A program made the position numbers and the translations under genes. The notes under the pieces were generated by a model that had not been told where the DNA came from, made no database searches, and saw only the letters and a program-made list of their open reading frames with translations. Positions 1 to 6,300 of a DNA stretch of 13,003 bases are shown here, in pieces (position 1 is the stretch's first letter; the number at the start of each line of letters is the position of its first letter). The stretch lies in NCBI GenBank assembly GCA_003500135.1, contig DNTA01000116.1:1-13003 (forward strand), in the 5' to 3' direction. Origin of the DNA: Cytophagales bacterium. Its GTDB lineage: Bacteria > Bacteroidota > Bacteroidia > Cytophagales > Cyclobacteriaceae.

Positions 1-1
1 T

Positions 2-55
2 TTGGTACTCACCGTGATGGTTAATAAGAAGCCCTTTGGGAAGTTGAAAGGCTGA
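2..55 (+). CDS. possible 3' end of a plus-strand gene (partial)
   Basis: The second reading frame is open from the window edge to a TGA at 53-55 and reads LVLTVMVNKKPFGKLKG. It would converge on the fatty acid transporter gene that ends at 103, leaving a gap of about 47 bases. Seventeen residues are too few to assign a family, and an open run this short is expected by chance fairly often. The call rests only on the plausible composition of the tail and the absence of another gene here. Confidence 0.25.
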   Translation: MVLTVMVNKKPFGKLKG

Positions 56-102
56 AGCAAATTGTTGTATTTCAATAAATCAATTACCTGCTGGTAGAAT
101 GA

Positions 103-1500
103 TCAGCTGAAAAAATACAGTGCAGAAATAAATACAACTGCAGCGATAAACATCATATATAAAGTGTAGGGCAAAATTTCCCTTGCCTGAAGTCCCGTGA
201 TTCCTAATAGGGGCAGCGCCCAGAAAGGCTGCATCATATTGGTCAACTCGTCGCCATAGGCCAAGGCAAGAATTGATCTTTCAAGCGGTACACCAAGCTT
301 CAGCGATGCTTCAATAATAATGGGCCCTTGCACCATCCATTGCCCTCCGCCACTTGGCACAAAAACATTTACGATAGCTGCACTAATAAAGGTATAAATC
401 GGGTAGGTAGCGCTATTGGCATGATCGACAAAAAATTGTGCTAAAACCTGTATTATTCCGGCTTCCTTCATTAAACCCATCACGCCAAAGTATAATGGAA
501 ACTGTATCAAAATACCGCTTGCACCTCTAATGGCGTCATCTATTGCCTTTAAAAAGTTACTGACTGTTCCGTGAAACAGCAAACTGAACCCCAGAAGGCA
601 AAAATTGATATAATTGGGATTAATAAAACCGAAGGACAACGTATTGGGCGAAGATAGCGCCAGGTAAAAACCCATGAATAAAATAATACTTGCCATAATA
701 CCGCTTGTCCACCGCGTATGGTCGAGCTTTTCTGCCCCCACTATCGGGACCATGGATCTTGATCCCGCTTTTTTGGCAACCCTGGGTTTTTTGTCGCTTC
801 CGGGTTGCCATTTGCTCAAGAAATATATGCCAATTACCAGAAAGGTTAGTAGAAGTATGTTAGTAGTCAGGTTAAAAGCGCTGAACACCGTTTGGTCATA
901 AGGGATATTATTGGGCAACTGACTATAGACCTGGGATGATGGTGAGGCAACAAGGTCTTTCAAATGACCCGGTTCAGCTACTTTTGCCAGGGATGATCCC
1001 GAAATACCACCGTGCCAGATCAATAGTCCGGAATATCCTACAGCGCCGATCAACGGGTAGTTGAGATCCTGAAAATTATTTGCGGCATGTTCTCCGACCT
1101 TTCGCGCCAACACAGCGCCAAAAATCAAACCGAGCCCCCAGTTAAAAAAACCAACAATACAGGTACTGATCAATACTAACAAAGCAGCCCTTGTTGTACC
1201 ATTGGCATGTTGGGTGATTTTTTCAATTAATCGGTTGACCGGATAAGAAAGTGCGAGGGTATGGCCTAAAACAAGCATCAGCATCATTTGGACAGCAAAA
1301 ACAAGTAAAGGCGGATCCCACAATCCATTTTGCCAAAATGTAAGTATATCCAATGCTTTTTGTGTTACCGCCTCATTCTGAGGCTGATAAACACACCAGG
1401 CCAAAATAAAAGTGACCATCGTTAAAATGATGGCCAGAGTAAATGGAGAGGGCAAAAATGCCCTCATCAAGTCATGTATTTTATTAAAGATAGCTTTCAT
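103..1500 (-). CDS. atoE: short-chain fatty acid transporter, AtoE family
   Basis: This is a polytopic inner-membrane carrier of the AtoE/TIGR00366 family, which is thought to import short-chain fatty acids such as acetoacetate or butyrate. The protein is 465 residues from the ATG at 1500, close to the 440 of E. coli AtoE. About ten hydrophobic segments are visible, starting with one at about residues 18-37. Two polar re-entrant-looking motifs typical of the family stand out: NVFVPSGGGQWMVQG at about 378-392 and GDELTNMMQPFWALPLLG at about 416-433. The frame stays open upstream to TTG and GTG codons at 1524 and 1521, but ATG with MKAIFNK is the better start; neither has a clear Shine-Dalgarno site. 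The gene lies 77 bases downstream of the aminomutase homologue on the same strand with no obvious terminator between, so co-transcription is likely. Family assignment is firm; the substrate is not determined. Confidence 0.88.
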   Translation of the reverse strand: MKAIFNKIHDLMRAFLPSPFTLAIILTMVTFILAWCVYQPQNEAVTQKALDILTFWQNGLWDPPLLVFAVQMMLMLVLGHTLALSYPVNRLIEKITQHANGTTRAALLVLISTCIVGFFNWGLGLIFGAVLARKVGEHAANNFQDLNYPLIGAVGYSGLLIWHGGISGSSLAKVAEPGHLKDLVASPSSQVYSQLPNNIPYDQTVFSAFNLTTNILLLTFLVIGIYFLSKWQPGSDKKPRVAKKAGSRSMVPIVGAEKLDHTRWTSGIMASIILFMGFYLALSSPNTLSFGFINPNYINFCLLGFSLLFHGTVSNFLKAIDDAIRGASGILIQFPLYFGVMGLMKEAGIIQVLAQFFVDHANSATYPIYTFISAAIVNVFVPSGGGQWMVQGPIIIEASLKLGVPLERSILALAYGDELTNMMQPFWALPLLGITGLQAREILPYTLYMMFIAAVVFISALYFFS

Positions 1501-1577
1501 TCGGGGGCAATTGATATCCACCAAAATAAGCTATTTCTCGGATTACAAAAAATCAGGCTATTTAAACAGCTTATTAA

Positions 1578-2972
1578 TTAACCGTTAGCTGTGAACCTCA
1601 TGTATTCCGGCTCTACAGCATCCATAAATTTTTCATTATCGAAAAGCTCTTCAAGCTCTGGTTCAAAGAAAAACCCCTTATCACCAAATGCCGGGGTCAG
1701 TTCATCCAACCATGTTGCCTCAGGATCATATTTGGCATAAAACACCTGTTTGATCCACTCAGGATTTCTACCCTGTAGAAATTTCAACGCAAATACTTTT
1801 TCTCCTTTGATTTCAGAGGCGCCAACCACTTGTACTTTTCCCGGATCTGCTGACATACTCGGGCCACGCACCGTTCTGCCTATTCCACTTACACCGCTTA
1901 TTGCATCGTTGTAAATAGATAGCGCTTTTCCAAGAGGAACAGCAAAATAATCGTGCGCACCTGTATCGCGGGCAAGGAACATGTAATATGGGATCATGCC
2001 CTGGTGTACCTGATCGATCCACATTTTTTGCCACGCTTCGGCACTATCATTTATGTTGCGCATTAATGGCGATTGTGTCCGTATCTGGGCTCCGGTGGCC
2101 AGAATCCTTCTCACTGCTTCCTGTACGGCAGGCGTTTGTTGCTCAACCGGATGGTTAAAATGCGCCATAAAAGATAAATGCACGCCGGACTTCACAATTC
2201 TTTCAAAAATCCTAAGCATCAGATCGGCATCTTTATCTGTCGAGAATTTGTAAGGCCAGTAACCCAGTGATTTGCTACCTATCCTTATGGTCTTCAAATT
2301 TGGCATATCCGCCTCCAACAAAGCATTTACGTAAGATTCAAAACGCTCTGCTTTCATGATCATCGGATCACCACCTGTAAAAAGCACGTCACTCACCTCC
2401 GGATGGCTTTTTACATATTTTACCAGCATTTCAGTCTCACGCATGGCAAATTTTAACTCATCCATTCCCACAAACTGAGGCCATCGAAAGCAAAAGGTGC
2501 AATAAGCATGACATGTTTGCCCTTGGCTGGGAAAATAGAGTATTGATTCGCGGTATTTATGCTGAATACCGGTTAATTTAACACCTTCAAGCGTTGGCAC
2601 ATTATGTTCCATTTGTCCGGCAGGATGCGGATTGAGTTGTATCCTGATTTCGTTGGCTGCTTTTTTGAGTTCGGTTTTGCTTACTTCTTTTCGTATTAAT
2701 TTCGCCATCCGGTCGAAATGCTGCCGGCTGAGCATTTCTTTCTGTGGAAAAACCAACCGGAAAATAGGATCGTCAGGAGCATTGTCCCAATTGATCAGTT
2801 CATTTACTACATAATTGTTGGCCTTAAAAGGCAGTACGCTTGCCACAACTTCTATATCAAAAAGTTGCTCCTTGCTAAGGCGCTCCATTACTTGCGGTAT
2901 CTTTCTGAAATTATGTGCGCCGTAAGATTTATACTTATTTATTTCATTTGTTTGACCCATAGGCAAATCCAT
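1578..2972 (-). CDS. KamA-family radical SAM aminomutase homologue (substrate uncertain)
   Basis: This is a radical SAM, PLP-dependent enzyme of the lysine/glutamate 2,3-aminomutase family (464 residues; clostridial KamA has 416). The N-terminal third carries the family block VLPFKANNYVVNELINWDN (46-64) and PDDPIFRLVFPQ (66-77). The radical SAM cluster motif is CHAYCTFC, with cysteines 154, 158 and 161, followed by FR; R163 matches the arginine that binds the substrate carboxylate in KamA. TGGDP (199-203) is the SAM-contacting GGDP element. The PLP lysine motif, PGGGGK in KamA, is shortened to ADPGK with K379 as the likely PLP lysine. The residues expected at the two aspartates that hold the lysine side-chain amine appear changed (R335 and S372 in an ungapped alignment from memory). 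Databases often label such proteins lysine 2,3-aminomutase, but that activity is doubtful here. The ATG at 2972 is used; Met5 is an alternative. It is probably the first gene of a unit with the fatty acid transporter. Confidence 0.85.
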   Translation of the reverse strand: MDLPMGQTNEINKYKSYGAHNFRKIPQVMERLSKEQLFDIEVVASVLPFKANNYVVNELINWDNAPDDPIFRLVFPQKEMLSRQHFDRMAKLIRKEVSKTELKKAANEIRIQLNPHPAGQMEHNVPTLEGVKLTGIQHKYRESILYFPSQGQTCHAYCTFCFRWPQFVGMDELKFAMRETEMLVKYVKSHPEVSDVLFTGGDPMIMKAERFESYVNALLEADMPNLKTIRIGSKSLGYWPYKFSTDKDADLMLRIFERIVKSGVHLSFMAHFNHPVEQQTPAVQEAVRRILATGAQIRTQSPLMRNINDSAEAWQKMWIDQVHQGMIPYYMFLARDTGAHDYFAVPLGKALSIYNDAISGVSGIGRTVRGPSMSADPGKVQVVGASEIKGEKVFALKFLQGRNPEWIKQVFYAKYDPEATWLDELTPAFGDKGFFFEPELEELFDNEKFMDAVEPEYMRFTANG

Positions 2973-3006
2973 TTTAATTAGTTACGGAAAATTTCTACTG
3001 ATTCCC

Positions 3007-3014
3007 CAAATATA
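3007..3014 (-). promoter_or_regulatory. candidate -7 promoter element for the kamA-like gene
   Basis: Read on the minus strand this is TATATTTG, an exact match to the Bacteroidota -7 consensus TAnnTTTG. It would place transcription start near 3000, about 28 bases before the ATG at 2972. No TTG-type -33 element lies at the usual 17-23 base spacing, so the call is tentative. Confidence 0.35.
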
Positions 3015-3361
3015 TAAACTAAAAATTTAATACTAAGGATTCGATTTCCAACTCTTATTTTGCTGATCAAAAGATAACCCTTGAATAATATTGGATGAAT
3101 TCACAAGCGATTAATCAATTTACTGCGAATAAGTGTATATACATCGATAACCATTGGACAGGAAAAAAAGATATAATTTTTCCTATAAGCTATTATACAG
3201 ACATTTTGAAATATAAAAGTACAGGACATGCTTTTTCGGGATGTAATATTTCTTCCCCAGAATGCAATAGATTTTGCGGACGACAAGCTTCGTGAAATAT
3301 ATCACGACCCCTGTAACTGACAACTTTTGGCTTTTTACCAATGATGGTACAGGTAATTCAT

Positions 3362-3395
3362 TTTTTGATCAAACAAACACTCATTGAATCAAAAA
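3362..3395 (-). terminator. possible AT-rich hairpin after HMG-CoA reductase
   Basis: TTTTTGAT at 3362-3369 and ATCAAAAA at 3388-3395 form a perfect 8-base inverted repeat with an 18-base loop, starting 7 bases past the stop of the reductase gene. The stem has only one GC pair and the loop is long, so it would be a weak terminator at best. Confidence 0.25.
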
Positions 3396-3401
3396 GCTCA
3401 C

Positions 3402-4949
3402 CTAACGGTTTCTTCCGAAATGCTCGTGGCTACTCACCCAATCAGAACTGGAAATTGCGCTGCCCAATGACAACTCTCCAGCCAGCACGACCCCACCAAT
3501 AATTTCGGCCAGTTTATATACTTTGTCTTTTCCATAACACCCCATAATTTTCAAACACTCCCTCTGTGACGGAAGGGCAGTACCACCTCCATATGTGGCT
3601 ACAATCAGGGAAGGTATGGTAATAGAGATGTATAAATCTTTTTCGGGGGTCATTTCAGTGTACAGGATCGCCGCTGATGATTCAGACACATTGGCCACAT
3701 CCTGACCAGTAGCGATGAAAATGGCCGTAATAGCATTGGGAGAGTGTGCTCCATTGTTATTGGCGCCGCTAATAAATGCACCGACATTAGATACTTTTTG
3801 ATGATAATCGAGCTTTTCAGGTTCCACACGCATATATTGTATCAATGAATCCCTGCTGATCACGGCCTCGGCAATTACGCGCTTGCCCCTGCTTCGCATG
3901 ACATTTATCTGTGAGGCCTTTTTATCGGTAGCCAGATTTGACTCCAGGTAAAAATTCTTAATTGCTTCCGGTTTGTAGTGGTCGAGTATCCAGCTGCACG
4001 CATAAAACGTGGCCCGTCCGACCATGTTCTGCCCGGCAGCATCGCCCGTGCTGTAATTGAAACGTAAATAGGCAAATTTATTGGAAAGGAAACTATCAAT
4101 ATACTGAAGCTTGGCAATGCTGGAAGTGGCTTCGGCCTCCCCTCTTATCTTTTCAAGGTTATTATTTACCCATTGTACAAAAGCCTTGGCCTCGCGGGCA
4201 TTTTCAAAAATGAATACGGGCGCCCTTTGCATCGAGTCTTCAACCACTGTTACCCGTGCCCCTCCATTAACATTAAGCAATTTTATCCCCCGGTTATATG
4301 AAGCTACTAATGTGCCTTCCGTTGTGGCCATGGGCACCAGGAAATCACCATGGGCATGTTCACCATTAATTGTTATCGGGCCTGCCAGTCCGAAAGGCAC
4401 CTGGATCACCCCTGTAAAATGTTCAATATTACCGTTGGTTTCCTTGGGATCGATGTTGTAGAAAAAAAGGTTCTTATACCTCTCCTTTGTTTGTTCCTCC
4501 AAAAACTCCTGGCGCTTTTTAATGATCTCATCAGAGTAGTCATTTGAAATATCCCTGGGTATGCGTAGCAGGTGATCATCTTCCGGTGTAATGGAATCCT
4601 CCACTTTCAACTCAAGGCTGCCAAAGTCTTTTACCTCAAACTTTAATTTAAGCTGATGTTTTTCCTTTGACAAGTGCTCGATTTTGCAAATGACTTTTAA
4701 AACTTCACGCAAATCGAAATTAACAGGACGATGGTGTGTGATTTCCTTTGGAGAAGTACGGTAACCGTTAGACAGTTCGATAATAATATTGTCCGGGTCC
4801 ATTTTTTCATTATTGATACCGACTTCTGTGATTTCGAGCAGTTGAACATCTTTCAAACGGTTTTTAATGGAAAAACAAACACCCTCAGAGGTGTTGTGTA
4901 AACTGCCCCGGTTATAGAGTTGCCTTAAGATAAGTTGAGGTACAAACAT
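3402..4949 (-). CDS. HMG-CoA reductase, class I-like, with extra N-terminal region
   Basis: This enzyme reduces HMG-CoA to mevalonate with NAD(P)H, the committed step of the mevalonate route to isoprenoids. The frame extends to a TTG at 4955, but the ATG at 4949 (MFVPQLILRQLYNRG) is the better start, giving 515 residues. The catalytic domain spans about 120-515. All four catalytic residues are visible: E211 in MATTEGTLVAS, K356 in RSRGKRVIAEA, D417 in ATGQDVANVSE and H508 in the terminal SSHEHFGRNR. The cofactor motif GDAAGQNMVGRA (about 302-313) replaces GDAMGMNM of eukaryotic enzymes. MATTEG and the carboxy-terminal SH motif favour class I over class II. Residues 1 to about 120 precede the fold, are predicted mostly beta-strand by eye, are not hydrophobic enough to be a membrane anchor, and are not a domain I recognise. 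No other mevalonate gene is nearby. It is divergent from the DUF445 gene across 128 bases. Confidence 0.92.
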   Translation of the reverse strand: MFVPQLILRQLYNRGSLHNTSEGVCFSIKNRLKDVQLLEITEVGINNEKMDPDNIIIELSNGYRTSPKEITHHRPVNFDLREVLKVICKIEHLSKEKHQLKLKFEVKDFGSLELKVEDSITPEDDHLLRIPRDISNDYSDEIIKKRQEFLEEQTKERYKNLFFYNIDPKETNGNIEHFTGVIQVPFGLAGPITINGEHAHGDFLVPMATTEGTLVASYNRGIKLLNVNGGARVTVVEDSMQRAPVFIFENAREAKAFVQWVNNNLEKIRGEAEATSSIAKLQYIDSFLSNKFAYLRFNYSTGDAAGQNMVGRATFYACSWILDHYKPEAIKNFYLESNLATDKKASQINVMRSRGKRVIAEAVISRDSLIQYMRVEPEKLDYHQKVSNVGAFISGANNNGAHSPNAITAIFIATGQDVANVSESSAAILYTEMTPEKDLYISITIPSLIVATYGGGTALPSQRECLKIMGCYGKDKVYKLAEIIGGVVLAGELSLGSAISSSDWVSSHEHFGRNR

Positions 4950-5020
4950 ATACAATTGGGTTTATGCCTATCAATTTGCGCATTTAATTTTAAATTACAC
5001 AATCATTTTGAATACGATTT

Positions 5021-5028
5021 TACTTTTG
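5021..5028 (+). promoter_or_regulatory. candidate -7 promoter element for the DUF445 gene
   Basis: TACTTTTG matches the Bacteroidota -7 consensus TAnnTTTG and would start a transcript near 5035 with a leader of about 43 bases. The nearest upstream TTG (5008-5010) is only 10 bases away, shorter than the usual 17-23, so the match may be chance in AT-rich DNA. Confidence 0.3.
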
Positions 5029-5077
5029 CCTTGTTTTTTTTGACTAAATTGATGCGAACAGAAACCTTTGACGCCCC

Positions 5078-6295
5078 ATGATCGATTTTTTGGAGGCTTA
5101 TAAATCGTATTTCGCCATTTTTTCAATTCCCTTTATCAGTGCCTTTGTGGGATGGCTGACTAATCGCCTGGCGATAAAAATGACCTTTTATCCTCTTGAA
5201 TTCAAAGGCATCAGACCTATAGGTTGGCAGGGCATTATACCTTCGAAAGCAAAAAAAATGGCCGAAACCGCGGTTGATCTGTGGACCAGTAAGCTGATCA
5301 ATATGGAAGTAGAGTTTGATCGCATAGAACCGGCCCGCGTAGCCCAGGAAATGAAGCCCTCTATCACTGAACTGGCCGAACAGATCACCAATGAGGTAAT
5401 GATTGCCAAAATGCCCAAAACATGGAAACGAACTCCCAATGCAGCCAAAACATCTTTATATGAAAGCATAGCGGAGGAACTTCCTGTTATCGTTGAAAAC
5501 ATGATGAAGGAGGTGAAATTGCGTTTTAATGAGTTTCTAGACCTGAAATATTTATCCGTATCATCTCTCACTCAAAACAAATCGCTTCTCAACAGGATGT
5601 TTTTGAAGTGCGGCGAACAGGAATTTAAGTTTATAGAGAAATCAGGGTTTTATTTCGGTTTTTTGTTCGGCCTGGTGCAAATGACCATTTGGTATTTTTA
5701 TTCAGCCTGGTGGATGTTGCCAGTGGCCGGTGTACTGGTTGGATACATGACCAACTGGCTGGCATTGAAGCTCATTTTCCGTCCACTGCAACCGATTAAA
5801 ATAGGCCCGGTAACCTTTCAGGGGCTGTTCATTAAACGCCAGAAGGAAGTTTCGGAAGAATACTCACAAATAGTGGCCTCCAAGATCATAACGGTAGAAA
5901 ATTTATTTGAATATATCGTAAGGGGGCCCGGCTCGGAAAAATTGATGCAAATGACCAGCCTGCAAATCGGTCGTGCCATAGAAAAAGCGGCGGGAAATTT
6001 TTCACCGGTGATCAAAATCATTTCGGGCCAGCATTCGCTCGATCATATGCGCAATATAGCCGTGTACCGCTTTATGCAGGAGCTGCCTATGAATATCCGC
6101 ACCATTTTTGGCTATGCTGAAAATGCGCTGGACCTGGAAAAAGTATTACAAAAGAAAATGAAAGGGCTTACTCCCATCGAATTTGAACAGTTCTTGAGGC
6201 CTGTCTTCAAAGAAGATGAACAAACGTTGATCCTGGTTGGGGCTGTTTTGGGTGGAATAGCGGGTATACTGCAATACCTGCTCTTATTTGCCTGA
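5078..6295 (+). CDS. DUF445 family membrane protein
   Basis: This is a 405-residue protein of the DUF445 family (related to Bacillus YheB/YtxC-type proteins by annotation); no biochemical function is established. Two copies of the family signature are present. The first, at about residues 21-60, reads SAFVGWLTNRLAIKMTFYPL followed by GWQGIIPSKAKKMAE. The second, at about 218-262, reads VGYMTNWLALKLIFRPLQPI followed by FQGLFIKRQKEVSEE. Each copy begins at a hydrophobic segment (about 10-34 and 191-232), and a third such segment closes the protein (about 384-404). The region between the copies is charged and probably helical. The ATG start MIDFLEAYKSYF is the first in frame, with no clear Shine-Dalgarno site. 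It is divergent from HMG-CoA reductase and its stop lies 5 bases from the stop of the convergent AarF-type gene. Confidence 0.85.
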   Translation: MIDFLEAYKSYFAIFSIPFISAFVGWLTNRLAIKMTFYPLEFKGIRPIGWQGIIPSKAKKMAETAVDLWTSKLINMEVEFDRIEPARVAQEMKPSITELAEQITNEVMIAKMPKTWKRTPNAAKTSLYESIAEELPVIVENMMKEVKLRFNEFLDLKYLSVSSLTQNKSLLNRMFLKCGEQEFKFIEKSGFYFGFLFGLVQMTIWYFYSAWWMLPVAGVLVGYMTNWLALKLIFRPLQPIKIGPVTFQGLFIKRQKEVSEEYSQIVASKIITVENLFEYIVRGPGSEKLMQMTSLQIGRAIEKAAGNFSPVIKIISGQHSLDHMRNIAVYRFMQELPMNIRTIFGYAENALDLEKVLQKKMKGLTPIEFEQFLRPVFKEDEQTLILVGAVLGGIAGILQYLLLFA

Positions 6296-6300
6296 AATCC

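Larger units (their letters stand above)
2973..3401. other. 429-base intergenic region with no convincing gene
   Basis: This gap separates the aminomutase homologue from HMG-CoA reductase, both on the minus strand. It holds the promoter candidate at 3007-3014 and an inverted repeat at 3362-3395. Open plus-strand stretches exist in all three frames: 3095-3295 (66 codons, MNSQAINQF start), about 3231-3320 reading MLFRDVIFLPQNAIDFADD, and about 3276-3387 ending in TDNFWLFTNDGTGNSFFDQ. They run one after another in different frames with partial overlap, as a gene decayed by frameshifts would. None resembles a family I know, and chance open frames in AT-rich DNA are an equal explanation. Confidence 0.4.

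Noticed and set aside
3101..3286. Open frame of 61 codons on the minus strand in the intergenic gap
   Set aside because: It overlaps the plus-strand frame at 3095-3295 almost entirely, has no ribosome site and shows no recognisable motif.
4111..4461. Open frame of 116 codons on the plus strand within the reductase region
   Set aside because: It lies antisense to the catalytic core of HMG-CoA reductase, whose motifs are intact, and its residue make-up (rich in Ser, Thr, Pro) is that of an antisense shadow.
5045..5051. TAAATTG before the DUF445 gene as a -7 element
   Set aside because: It lacks one base of the TAnnTTTG pattern; TACTTTTG at 5021-5028 matches exactly and is preferred.
5188..5571. 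Open frame of 127 codons on the minus strand inside the DUF445 gene
   Set aside because: It overlaps the well-supported DUF445 reading frame with no motif of its own.
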